A stretch of 10,948 nt of DNA from Thomasclavelia spiroformis. GTDB taxonomy: Bacteria > Bacillota_I > Bacilli_A > Erysipelotrichales > Coprobacillaceae. The notes under the pieces are model-generated. The model did no database searches, was not told the DNA's origin, and worked only from the letters and a program-made list of their open reading frames with translations. How positions within the stretch are numbered: position 1 is the first letter of the stretch; each line of letters begins with the position of its first letter. A program made the translations under genes and the position numbers. Below, one piece after another: positions 1 through 6,632 of this stretch. The stretch spans positions 1 through 10,948 of the forward strand of contig JAGZCC010000072.1 of the NCBI GenBank assembly GCA_018369555.1. The letters are read 5' to 3'.

Positions 1-18
1 AAATCGAATGATTTTCAT
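1..18 (-). CDS. 5' end of a divergent gene (partial, runs off the window)
   Basis: On the minus strand an ATG at 18-16 opens a frame reading MKIIRF before the window edge. It is preceded by a strong ribosome site, AAAGGAGAG (complement of 26-34), with a 7-base spacer, which is what makes this a credible gene start despite only six visible codons. It is divergent from the phosphatase operon and shares the 19-206 control region with it. Six residues are too few to suggest a product. Confidence 0.65.
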
Positions 19-85
19 AAAAAAACTCTCCTTTCATTGAAAGAAGAGAAGTGGCATTGACTGCTATCAAAGATAATCACTTAAG

Positions 86-115
86 TTGATTGTACAATCT
101 CTACTAAATTATACA
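86..115 (+). promoter_or_regulatory. Candidate sigma-A promoter for the HAD-ung-folC operon
   Basis: TTGATT (86-91) matches four of six -35 bases. TATACA (110-115) is a reasonable -10, and the spacer is 18 bp. An overlapping TACAAT at 112-117 is an alternative -10. It is the best promoter-like pair upstream of the first plus-strand gene. In this AT-rich DNA such matches occur by chance, so support is modest. Confidence 0.4.
88..99. promoter_or_regulatory. Perfect 12-bp palindrome, possible operator
   Basis: GATTGTACAATC is identical to its own reverse complement. It overlaps the end of the candidate -35 and the spacer of the operon promoter and lies between two divergent genes. That is a typical place for a dimeric repressor site. 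No particular regulator can be named from the sequence. Confidence 0.35.
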
Positions 116-172
116 ATTAAATAGAGAAGGTTACTAGAAACATAAGGAAGTTGTTTGATTAAATATTTGTGT

Positions 173-190
173 CCGTGCAGTGAAGCGCGG
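173..190 (+). other. GC-rich leader hairpin just upstream of the first HAD gene
   Basis: CCGTGC (173-178) pairs with GCGCGG (185-190), giving six pairs including one G-U, around the loop AGTGAA. The patch is conspicuously GC-rich in very AT-rich surroundings. It ends six bases before the GGAGG ribosome site at 197-201, so it could influence translation initiation. No known riboswitch class was recognised. Confidence 0.4.
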
Positions 191-196
191 GGAAAT

Positions 197-201
197 GGAG
201 G
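197..201 (+). promoter_or_regulatory. Ribosome binding site that sets the first HAD start
   Basis: GGAGG lies five bases before the ATG at 207. This favours ATG 207 over the in-frame GTG at 180 or ATG at 195, which would place the ribosome site inside the coding region and add a non-homologous N-terminus. Confidence 0.75.
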
Positions 202-206
202 AAATT

Positions 207-1028
207 ATGTATAAATTAATGTTATCGGATTTAGATGAAACACTGTTAGTTGATCATCATGTACCATATTTTAATTGCGAAGCGATTAAAAAGATTCGTG
301 ATAAAGGGGTTAAATTTGTTGTAGCAACAGGGCGATCATATAATATGATTTTTGATATTTTAAAAGAAATTGGCACTTATGAAAAAGAAAATGAGTATTC
401 TATTTGTTTTAATGGTGCATTGATAGTTGAAAATAAAAATCATCGTATTTTAAATTTTGAAAGCATTTTGTTTGAAGATGTAAAAGAATTGTTTAACAGG
501 GCCAAAAATTATGATGTTTGTGTTTTAATTTTTACACTAGATATGTGTTATATATATAATGCTAACGAAGAAGAAGTGGCTCGTAAAATTAGACAAAAAG
601 CTAAATTTAAGATAATTGATGAAAAAGAGTTTGAATTATTAAAAGATCAACCGATTGCTAAAATGATTTATCAAAATAAAAATACTAAATATTTAAAGAT
701 GATAGAAGATGAATTTAAAGAAGATATATGTAAAAGGGTAGCGGTAAGTTATTCTTCTAATCGATATATGGAATTTAATGCTTTAAATGTAAATAAGGGT
801 AATGCATTATCCTGGTTGGCTAAATATTTAGAAATAGAGATTGAAGATACGATTGCAATAGGTGATAATTATAATGATTTAGAAATGATTAAAAGGGCTA
901 ATTTAGGAGCCTGTGTTAGTAGTGCTAATGATGATATTAAAGTGGTAGCTAATTATGTTACAAAACTAGATTATTATCAAGGTGCAGTAAAAGAAGTAAT
1001 TGAAAAATTTATTTTGGAGGAAAATTAA
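207..1028 (+). CDS. Cof-type HAD-superfamily phosphatase (first tandem copy)
   Basis: This is a 273-residue HAD hydrolase of the Cof/type IIB group: a cytosolic phosphatase acting on small phosphorylated metabolites such as sugar phosphates, FMN or pyridoxal phosphate. Motif I is SDLDET, with nucleophile D8 and acid/base D10. Motif II is ATGR (T41). The motif III lysine is K197, and motif IV is GDNYND (D220 and D224). The C2-type cap lies between motifs II and III. The start at 207 puts D8 at the usual distance from the N-terminus and has a GGAGG site five bases upstream. The stop overlaps the next start in TAATG, indicating translational coupling. The adjacent gene is a close paralogue. Substrate specificity cannot be read from sequence, since Cof proteins are promiscuous. 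Confidence 0.9.
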   Translation: MYKLMLSDLDETLLVDHHVPYFNCEAIKKIRDKGVKFVVATGRSYNMIFDILKEIGTYEKENEYSICFNGALIVENKNHRILNFESILFEDVKELFNRAKNYDVCVLIFTLDMCYIYNANEEEVARKIRQKAKFKIIDEKEFELLKDQPIAKMIYQNKNTKYLKMIEDEFKEDICKRVAVSYSSNRYMEFNALNVNKGNALSWLAKYLEIEIEDTIAIGDNYNDLEMIKRANLGACVSSANDDIKVVANYVTKLDYYQGAVKEVIEKFILEEN

Positions 1029-1858
1029 TGGGATATAAGTTAATCGCTTGTGATTTAGATGAGACTTTATTGGATGATAATCACAGAATTGCTAAAAAGA
1101 ATTGTGATACAATTAAAAAAGCAAGAGAAAAATATGGGATTAAATTTGTTTTGGCGACAGGAAGAGGTGTTAAACAAGTACGATATGAATTAGAAGAATT
1201 AGGTTTAAATGAACTTGAAGATGAATATGTTATTTCTTTTAATGGGGCAGTACTTAGTGAAAATAAAGATAATAAAATCTTTCAATTTAATGGTTTAACA
1301 TTTGAAAAGGTAAAAGAAATTTTTCAAGCAGGGCTTAAGTATAATGTTTGTCAGTTTATTAATACAATTGATACAGTATATATTTATAATGCTGATGATG
1401 CTCAAAAACAAAAGTTAAAACGACAAAGAATAGATGCTGTTTATTTTGAAAAACCAGATATTGAATTTTTAAAAGACAAACCAATATGTAAAATGCTTTA
1501 TCAAAGTAATGATTTAAACTTTTTGATGAGTTTAGAAAAAGAATTAAGTTCAATAGTAGCAGGGTGTGTAACTGTTAGTTATTCTTCTAATCAATATATG
1601 GAATTTAATGCTTTAGGTATTGATAAAGGAAAAGGGTTAATTGATTTGGCGAATAAATTAGGGATCGATATTAAAGATACAATTGCAATAGGTGATAATT
1701 ACAACGATATTTCAATGTTAAAGGCATCAGGATTAGCTGTAGGAGCAAATAATGCGGCTGAAGATGTTAAAAATATTTGTGATTATGTTACTATGGCTGA
1801 TAATAATGAAGGCGTTGTTGCTGAAGTAATAGAGAGGTATATATTCAATGAAATTTAA
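1028..1858 (+). CDS. Cof-type HAD-superfamily phosphatase (second tandem copy)
   Basis: This 276-residue Cof/type IIB HAD phosphatase keeps all catalytic positions: CDLDET with D9 and D11, ATGR with T44, lysine K200, and GDNYND with D223 and D227. Its ribosome site GGAGG (1016-1020) sits inside the end of the previous gene and its ATG overlaps that gene's stop by one base. It is visibly a duplicate of the upstream gene. Both share the runs SYSSN-x-YMEFNAL and DTIAIGDNYND, and the DNA underneath these runs is also nearly identical. Differences concentrate in the cap domain, which sets substrate choice in this family, so the pair may have diverged in substrate. The 3' end overlaps ung by 11 bases. 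Confidence 0.9.
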   Translation: MGYKLIACDLDETLLDDNHRIAKKNCDTIKKAREKYGIKFVLATGRGVKQVRYELEELGLNELEDEYVISFNGAVLSENKDNKIFQFNGLTFEKVKEIFQAGLKYNVCQFINTIDTVYIYNADDAQKQKLKRQRIDAVYFEKPDIEFLKDKPICKMLYQSNDLNFLMSLEKELSSIVAGCVTVSYSSNQYMEFNALGIDKGKGLIDLANKLGIDIKDTIAIGDNYNDISMLKASGLAVGANNAAEDVKNICDYVTMADNNEGVVAEVIERYIFNEI

Positions 1859-2507
1859 AGATATTGTAGCTGTTGAATTTGAACAAGATTATTATAAAAA
1901 ATTACATAGTTATGTTGAAAACGAATATTTGCACAAAACAATATTTCCACCACGTCAAAATATTTTTAGAGCTTTGAATCTTTGTGATTATGAAGATGTA
2001 AAAGTTGTTATTTTAGGTCAAGATCCCTATCATGAACTTCATCAAGCTAATGGTTTAGCATTTAGTGTTTATCCAGGAGTTAAAGTGCCACCGAGTCTTG
2101 TTAATATTTATAAAGAATTAAAAGATGATGTTAACACATTTATTCCTAATCATGGTGATTTAACTAAATGGGCTAAACAAGGAGTCTTGTTGCTGAATAA
2201 TGTTTTAACAGTAGAGCAAGGAAAAGCTAATAGTCATGCAGGTATTGGCTGGGAGATTTTTACGTTAAATATTGTAAAAGCGTTGAATAAACGTGAAAAG
2301 CCAATGGTATTTATTTTATGGGGAAATAATGCTCGTAGTAAAAAACAATACATTGATACTAGTAGACACTTAGTTCTAGAAAGTGCTCATCCATCGCCTC
2401 TTTCTGCGCATCGTGGTTTTTTTGGATCTAAACCTTTTAGTAAAGCAAATGATTTTTTGATTAAGAATAATATGACACCAATTGATTGGCAGATTGAAAA
2501 TGTTTAA
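1848..2507 (+). CDS. ung: Uracil-DNA glycosylase, family 1
   Basis: This 219-residue enzyme removes uracil from DNA, the first step of base-excision repair after cytosine deamination or dUMP incorporation. The water-activating motif GQDPYH is at residues 57-62 (catalytic D59). The LLLN...LTV strand with the uracil-reading asparagine lies around 114-122. The DNA-intercalation loop HPSPLSAHRGFFGS is at 181-194, with catalytic H181. Length and motif spacing are typical of family 1, and nothing essential is missing. The ATG lies within the last codons of the upstream HAD gene, with AGAGAGG a few bases before it as the ribosome site. The end overlaps folC. The tight overlaps indicate one transcript. 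Confidence 0.97.
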   Translation: MKFKDIVAVEFEQDYYKKLHSYVENEYLHKTIFPPRQNIFRALNLCDYEDVKVVILGQDPYHELHQANGLAFSVYPGVKVPPSLVNIYKELKDDVNTFIPNHGDLTKWAKQGVLLLNNVLTVEQGKANSHAGIGWEIFTLNIVKALNKREKPMVFILWGNNARSKKQYIDTSRHLVLESAHPSPLSAHRGFFGSKPFSKANDFLIKNNMTPIDWQIENV

Positions 2508-3660
2508 TGATATTAAAGAAGCCCTAGATTATATTGAATCTAAAAGAGTTAAAAGAACTTTTGAACAATTTCAAGAAATAGTTACTAAATATGGTTTTAA
2601 TGTAAAACAAAAAAATATGATTCATATTGCTGGTACTAATGGAAAAGGCTCAACTGTTAATTTTATAAAAGAAATATTGATGAAGCATGGTTATACTGTT
2701 GGTACTTTTACTTCACCGTATATGACTGTTCACAATGATAGAATTTGTGTTAATGGTAATATGATAAATGATGATAAATTGCTTAAGATAATTAATGATT
2801 TAGAGGATATAATAAGAAAAGAAAATTTATCAATGTTTGAAATTGATGTATTGATTATGTTATGCTACTTTGATGAATTAGATTTAGATTATCGTATTAT
2901 TGAAACAGGAATTGGCGGTTTATGTGATAAAACAAATGTAATTGATAGTATTTGTAGTGTAATAACTAATATTGGTTATGACCATCAATTTATGTTAGGG
3001 GATAGTTTAGATAAAATTGCAAAACATAAAGCTGGTATTATAAAACCCAATAAACCGTGTTTTACTACAGAAAAGAATAAAGAAATAGTCGACATTTTTA
3101 AGTGCGTATGTAAAATTAATGATAGTAAGTTGTATGTTTGTGATGTTGGAAGTATTAATTATCCATATGTTTTTAATTGCTTATCTAATGAATATGTTTT
3201 AAAAGCAGGTGGGAGTTATCAGGTGAAAAATGCAATTTTAGCAATAAATGTATGTAATTATTTAATTGATTTAGATAAGGAACTTGTCCAACAAGCAATA
3301 GATTGTTTTAATTGGCCTGGAAGGTTTGAGAAATTTGGAAGTATTTATTTAGATGGGGCACATAATGTTGATGGTATTTTAGCATTGAAAAAGACAATAA
3401 AAGATCAAAAACTAGAGAATATTGTAATTGTTTTCAGTGCTTTAAATGATAAAGATGTTTGTAAGATGAAAGGCTTGTTGAAAGAGTACCTGCTGATCCA
3501 AGTTAGTTTTGAAGATGAACGTTTAAATTCAAATGATATTAATTACAAAGAGATATTAAATGACTTGATTGGAAATTATAAAAATATTATTGTAACGGGT
3601 TCGTTGCATTTTATTAGTGATGTGCGTAAATATTTAAAACAAAATCCACAAATAAGATAG
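2500..3660 (+). CDS. folC: Folylpolyglutamate synthase / dihydrofolate synthase family protein
   Basis: This 386-residue Mur-ligase-like protein would add glutamate to folates (and possibly dihydropteroate) using ATP. The P-loop GTNGKGS is at 45-51, followed by TSPYMTVHNDRI (71-82), IGYDH (158-162) and the lysine-containing KAGIIK (177-182). PGRFE is at 273-277 and DGAHN at 285-289, which together define the family. It is shorter than the usual 420-430 residues. Two common positions differ: the ExGxGGRLDATN segment reads ETGIGGLCDKTN, and the glutamate before KAGIIK is histidine. ATG 2500 was chosen because family members begin close to MFxD and an in-frame TTG at 2482 adds nothing conserved. 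Neither start has a clear ribosome site, so initiation is probably coupled to ung, which overlaps by 8 bases. Confidence 0.87.
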   Translation: MFNDIKEALDYIESKRVKRTFEQFQEIVTKYGFNVKQKNMIHIAGTNGKGSTVNFIKEILMKHGYTVGTFTSPYMTVHNDRICVNGNMINDDKLLKIINDLEDIIRKENLSMFEIDVLIMLCYFDELDLDYRIIETGIGGLCDKTNVIDSICSVITNIGYDHQFMLGDSLDKIAKHKAGIIKPNKPCFTTEKNKEIVDIFKCVCKINDSKLYVCDVGSINYPYVFNCLSNEYVLKAGGSYQVKNAILAINVCNYLIDLDKELVQQAIDCFNWPGRFEKFGSIYLDGAHNVDGILALKKTIKDQKLENIVIVFSALNDKDVCKMKGLLKEYLLIQVSFEDERLNSNDINYKEILNDLIGNYKNIIVTGSLHFISDVRKYLKQNPQIR

Positions 3661-3670
3661 GAGCGATTAA

Positions 3671-4126
3671 ATGATAATACGAAAGTATAAATCTACAGAT
3701 TGTAAATATTTAGCTCAACTATTTTACGATACTGTTCATAGTATTAATGGCAAAGATTATTCAAAGGAACAATTAGATGCTTGGGCAACTGAGAATATTG
3801 ATTTAAAAAGTTGGGATGAATCATTAAAAAAGAATTATACTCTTATTGCTTTCGAAAATAATATAATAGTTGGGTTTGGGGATATTGATAAAACAGGCTA
3901 TTTGGATAGACTATATGTTCATAAAGATTATCAAGGAAAGAAAATAGCAACTTTAGTTTTAGCAAAATTAGAAAAGCAGGTTAAATCTTGTAAAATTACT
4001 ACGCATGCGTCGATTACAGCAAAACCTTTTTTTGAAAGTAGAGGATATAGGGTGGTCAAGAAAAATGTTATGATAAGAAATAATGTTTATTTAAGTAATT
4101 ATATTATGGAAAAAAATTGTAAATAG
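3671..4126 (+). CDS. GNAT-family N-acetyltransferase
   Basis: This is a 151-residue single-domain GNAT protein expected to transfer acetyl from acetyl-CoA to an amine on an unknown small molecule or protein. The acetyl-CoA-binding motif A region is LDRLYVHKDYQGKKIA (78-93). The motif B region ends in PFFESRGYRVVKK (119-131), and the N-terminus MIIRKYKSTD is a typical first strand. In motif A the usual Q-x-x-G-x-G/A reads QGKKIA, so the second glycine is lysine; the family tolerates variation here. The start is well fixed by AGGAG at 3659-3663, which overlaps the folC stop, seven bases before the ATG. Overall shape resembles the YafP-like group, but no substrate is inferred. Confidence 0.85.
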   Translation: MIIRKYKSTDCKYLAQLFYDTVHSINGKDYSKEQLDAWATENIDLKSWDESLKKNYTLIAFENNIIVGFGDIDKTGYLDRLYVHKDYQGKKIATLVLAKLEKQVKSCKITTHASITAKPFFESRGYRVVKKNVMIRNNVYLSNYIMEKNCK

Positions 4127-4151
4127 ATTAATGGAAATGAAGGTGTTAAAA

Positions 4152-4427
4152 ATGTATTTTATAATTTTAATTTTTGGAGGAATTTCTATTGTTTTAGCTT
4201 TAATGGCACTAATTGTAAAAAATAAAAAAGCTAAATTATTACAGTATTTAAGTTTATCATCAGGATTATTGGCGATGTATTGTACAATATATGATTATGA
4301 TCATTTGATTAGTATTCAAGATTGGAGTGCTTTGTTGGATACATCATGGTTTATTTCTAAAATAACATTTGTGATAATGTGTGTGGTTATAGTGTTAAAT
4401 TTTATTGTATATATGAAAAATAAATAG
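4152..4427 (+). CDS. Small membrane protein of unknown function
   Basis: About 91 residues with three predicted membrane-spanning stretches. The first is at the N-terminus (MYFIILIFGG through LMALIV). A second, less certain one starts at LLQYLSLSSGLLAM. The third is near the C-terminus (VIMCVVIVLNFIVYM). A short NKKAK basic loop follows the first and a KNK tail ends the protein. ATG 4152 is preferred because AAGGTG (4140-4145) sits six bases upstream. An in-frame ATG at 4131 would add MEMKVLK but has no ribosome site and could only start by coupling to the acetyltransferase that ends at 4126. It is the last gene of the operon, with the terminator touching its stop codon. I do not recognise the family. 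Confidence 0.65.
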   Translation: MYFIILIFGGISIVLALMALIVKNKKAKLLQYLSLSSGLLAMYCTIYDYDHLISIQDWSALLDTSWFISKITFVIMCVVIVLNFIVYMKNK

Positions 4428-4460
4428 GAATTTCATTGCTATATGAAATTCCTTTTTTTT
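4426..4460 (+). terminator. Rho-independent terminator, possibly bidirectional
   Basis: GGAATTTCAT (4427-4436) pairs perfectly with ATGAAATTCC (4443-4452) around a six-base loop, extendable by one A-T pair, and is followed by eight T. The hairpin overlaps the stop codon of the membrane-protein gene. On the other strand it is followed by a T-rich run, so it may also end the convergent cwlJ-gerQ transcript, whose last gene stops at 4494. Confidence 0.93.
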
Positions 4461-4493
4461 AGGTGTGTTAAGATACCGATTAGATTAAAATTA

Positions 4494-4826
4494 TTAACGA
4501 TAAGAAAATTGAAAATCTAGTTCTTCATCAAATTCTATCCATAGTAAATAGATAAAACTTAATAAAAAGCGTTTTTCACTACTAGGATCTTTTATCAAAA
4601 TATAATCTCTACCAACATCCTCTACTATTCCAACATAGTTTTTGTCACGCCATTTTTCACTATCGCTATAGGTAAAGTAAAATTTACCTAGTTTACCAAT
4701 ATTTAGTTTAAGTATATTTCCTAAATATGTTTGTCCAATCGCACCAGGGTTAACAGGTGGAAGTTCGGGTTCAGGTTGGTTTTCTTGTCGAACAAGATAA
4801 GGATTTAAATCATCAAAATAATTCAT
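4494..4826 (-). CDS. gerQ: Spore coat protein GerQ (short form)
   Basis: This 110-residue protein matches the conserved GerQ core, an inner spore-coat protein required for CwlJ to be present and active in the spore. The conserved region runs from about residue 34 (YLGNILKLNIGKLGKFYFTY) through VGRDYILIKDP (71-81) to FLLSFIYLLWIEFDEEL (87-103). The start at 4826 is fixed by AAGGAGAG (complement of 4832-4839) five bases upstream; an in-frame ATG at 4856 would place that site inside the gene. It is well below the B. subtilis protein (about 180 residues). The N-terminus MNYFDDLNPYLVRQ lacks the clustered lysines that transglutaminase cross-links in B. subtilis, so coat anchoring may differ. It lies 36 bases downstream of cwlJ, evidently co-transcribed in the mother cell during sporulation. 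Confidence 0.9.
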   Translation of the reverse strand: MNYFDDLNPYLVRQENQPEPELPPVNPGAIGQTYLGNILKLNIGKLGKFYFTYSDSEKWRDKNYVGIVEDVGRDYILIKDPSSEKRFLLSFIYLLWIEFDEELDFQFSYR

Positions 4827-4862
4827 TTTATCTCTCCTTGTATCATGGTATATCAATAAATG

Positions 4863-5285
4863 TTAAAAATTACATTTTAACTCTTCACCAGGATCGTAAA
4901 AACAATGACTTTTAAAACGTCCTGATAGATACCCATAAAATTTTTCTGGGCAAATAACATTAGTGCCGGGATTTTTAAACCATAATGCGTATGTTGCTGG
5001 AGAACGCCGGTAGTATTGAATAGTTTTTAAAGCTAATTCTTTTTCTTTAGCGTTGGCGGCACCTTGGAATAATGGACTTGCTACTCCTGCAAATGCATTT
5101 TTTTGATAAATTGCTTCGCTAATTGAAGTAACATCTCTAAAAACATCACATTGGGCTGCTACTCTGTTTACAACAACGTTTCCTACTAATAACATGCCCT
5201 GATCACCTTCACCTACAGCTTCGGCTCTAATAAGACGTGCTAATAAATCAACTTCTCTTTGATTATAGGCTATGCGTGAACTCAT
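4863..5285 (-). CDS. cwlJ: Spore cortex-lytic hydrolase CwlJ
   Basis: This 140-residue hydrolase of the SleB/CwlJ (Hydrolase_2) family degrades spore cortex peptidoglycan during germination. The N-terminal segment LLARLIRAEAVGEGDQGMLL contains the catalytic glutamate (E22 of RAEA). VGNVVVNRV (34-42), IYQKNAF (59-65), ALWF (100-103) and RFKSHCFYDP (123-132) follow the CwlJ pattern closely. Length is close to the B. subtilis protein. As in CwlJ, and unlike SleB, there is no signal peptide and no peptidoglycan-binding domain, consistent with delivery from the mother cell into the coat. GAGGTG (complement of 5291-5296) precedes the ATG. It forms an operon with gerQ, the partner needed for its localisation. 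Sporulation sigma-factor control is expected, but no convincing promoter was found. Confidence 0.95.
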   Translation of the reverse strand: MSSRIAYNQREVDLLARLIRAEAVGEGDQGMLLVGNVVVNRVAAQCDVFRDVTSISEAIYQKNAFAGVASPLFQGAANAKEKELALKTIQYYRRSPATYALWFKNPGTNVICPEKFYGYLSGRFKSHCFYDPGEELKCNF

Positions 5286-5420
5286 TTTTTCACCTCGGTA
5301 TATTTGTATGTGTAAAGATATTTTTTATTACAAAAATATATTATAATATCAATTTTTTAAAAAATTTTTTTGAAGTATAATATGTGACAAGATATATAAT
5401 TGTTTTTTGTAATAATTAAC

Positions 5421-5449
5421 TCGAAATTACTTTTTAATTATGATAGAAT
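5421..5449 (+). promoter_or_regulatory. Promoter of the glgCDA operon
   Basis: TCGAAA (5421-5426) matches four of six -35 bases. It is followed by a 17-bp spacer and TAGAAT (5444-5449), itself preceded by TGA, giving an extended -10. Transcription would start near 5456, leaving a leader of about 38 bases before the glgC ATG. A long run of A and T blocks upstream (about 5351-5371) could act as an UP-like or curved element. Confidence 0.6.
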
Positions 5450-5458
5450 TATATTATA

Positions 5459-5472
5459 TAGAAGCGCTTACA
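5459..5472 (+). promoter_or_regulatory. Catabolite-responsive element (cre), CcpA operator
   Basis: TAGAAGCGCTTACA matches the ideal CcpA site TG(A/T)AAGCGCTTACA at 12 of 14 positions, including the whole core AAGCGCTTACA. It lies immediately downstream of the predicted start of transcription, a position from which CcpA usually represses. This suggests that the glycogen operon is turned down when preferred sugars are abundant. The match is seen; the regulation is inferred. Confidence 0.75.
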
Positions 5473-5478
5473 TCAAAC

Positions 5479-5485
5479 AAGGAGG
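5479..5485 (+). promoter_or_regulatory. Ribosome binding site that sets the glgC start
   Basis: AAGGAGG lies eight bases before ATG 5494. The upstream in-frame ATG at 5440 overlaps the predicted -10 and has no ribosome site, so it is not the start. Confidence 0.85.
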
Positions 5486-5493
5486 TATTTAAA

Positions 5494-6618
5494 ATGGGAA
5501 GAGAGATTGTAGCCATGATTTTAGCTGGAGGAAGAGGTACTCGTTTGGAAGCTTTAACGGCTAAAGTTGCTAAACCGGCAGTTCATTTTGGAGGGAAATA
5601 TCGAATTATTGATTTTCCTTTAAGTAATTGTGCTAATTCAGGGATTGATATTGTTGGAGTATTGACACAATATGAATCTGTATTATTAGGAACATATGTT
5701 GGTGCTGGAACTAAATGGGGACTTGATGGAAAACAGTCGTTAGCAGCGATTTTACCAGCGCGTGAAAGAGGTAAAGTTGGAGCAACTTGGTATGCAGGAA
5801 CAGCGGATGCTATTTATCAAAATATTAGTTTTTTGGATCAATATGATCCAGAATATGTCTTGATTTTATCTGGTGATCATATTTATAAAATGGATTATGA
5901 TAAAATGCTTGCAGCACATAAGCAACGCAAAGCTGATGCGACTATTGCTGTGTTGAATGTTTCAATGAAAGAGGCAAGTCGATTTGGAATTATGAATACT
6001 ACTGAGGATGGAAGTATTTATGAATTTGAAGAAAAACCAGAGCATCCTAAGTCTACATTGGCTTCAATGGGAATTTATATTTTTACTTATAAAGAATTAC
6101 GAAAATATTTAATTGCTGATGCAAAGAAAGAAGATAGTAAACATGATTTTGGAATGAATATTATCCCTGATATGCTGAAGGATAATAAAAAATTGTTTGC
6201 TTATGAATTTAATGGATACTGGAAAGATGTTGGAACTGTTGAGAGTTTATGGCAAGCTAATATGGACTTGTTAGATGATAAGGAGCTTGATCTTTACAAT
6301 ATCAAGAAAGATTGGAAAATTTATACTGAAGATACTTTAGGTAAGCCACAAATTATAGGAGATAAGGCAACTGTTAAAAATTCTTTGATTACACAAGGTT
6401 GTTTGGTAAATGGAACGGTTGAAGGTTCTGTGTTATTTAATAATGTTAATGTTGGCGAAGGTGCTAAAGTAATTGATTCAGTTTTAATGCCTGGGGTATT
6501 AGTTGAAGAGGGAGCTGAAGTATATAAGGCAATTGTTGATGAAGGTGTCGTAATTAGAGCAAAGAGTAAAATCAATGAAGAAGCTAAAAATGTTGCATTA
6601 GTAAGTGATAATAAGTAG
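5494..6618 (+). CDS. glgC: Glucose-1-phosphate adenylyltransferase (catalytic subunit)
   Basis: This 374-residue ADP-glucose pyrophosphorylase makes ADP-glucose and pyrophosphate from ATP and glucose-1-phosphate, the committed step of bacterial glycogen synthesis. The nucleotide-binding signature is AGGRGTRL (11-18), with the following lysine at K27 in AKPAVHFGGKYRIIDF. WYAGTADA is at 99-106, and the metal-binding GDHIY (127-131) is intact. The glucose-phosphate site FEEKP is at 178-182, and GYWKDVGT at 241-248. From about 285 to the end is a left-handed beta-helix with hexapeptide repeats, used for allostery and oligomerisation. The length fits the Bacillus-type GlgC that works with GlgD. 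It is the first gene of glgC-glgD-glgA, behind a promoter with a CcpA site. Confidence 0.97.
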   Translation: MGREIVAMILAGGRGTRLEALTAKVAKPAVHFGGKYRIIDFPLSNCANSGIDIVGVLTQYESVLLGTYVGAGTKWGLDGKQSLAAILPARERGKVGATWYAGTADAIYQNISFLDQYDPEYVLILSGDHIYKMDYDKMLAAHKQRKADATIAVLNVSMKEASRFGIMNTTEDGSIYEFEEKPEHPKSTLASMGIYIFTYKELRKYLIADAKKEDSKHDFGMNIIPDMLKDNKKLFAYEFNGYWKDVGTVESLWQANMDLLDDKELDLYNIKKDWKIYTEDTLGKPQIIGDKATVKNSLITQGCLVNGTVEGSVLFNNVNVGEGAKVIDSVLMPGVLVEEGAEVYKAIVDEGVVIRAKSKINEEAKNVALVSDNK

Positions 6619-6632
6619 GGGAGGAAATAGAG

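Noticed and set aside
1359..1553. Antisense frame of 64 codons within the second HAD gene
   Set aside because: It lies wholly opposite a clear coding gene, has no ribosome site and encodes a low-complexity, codon-biased shadow product.
5301..5310. CATACAAATA on the minus strand upstream of cwlJ, resembling the -10 of sporulation sigma-E/sigma-K promoters
   Set aside because: It matches only in part, no good -35 lies at 13-15 bp, and transcription would start within the GAGGTG ribosome site of cwlJ.
5351..5371. A/T block that is partly self-complementary and could be read as a terminator
   Set aside because: The stem would be A-T only and lies far from any gene end; it is more plausibly a curved or UP-like element, or simply AT-rich spacer.
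6321..6575. Antisense frame of 84 codons opposite the glgC beta-helix region
   Set aside because: It is a shadow of hexapeptide-repeat coding DNA, with a repetitive Ser/Thr/Pro composition and no ribosome site.
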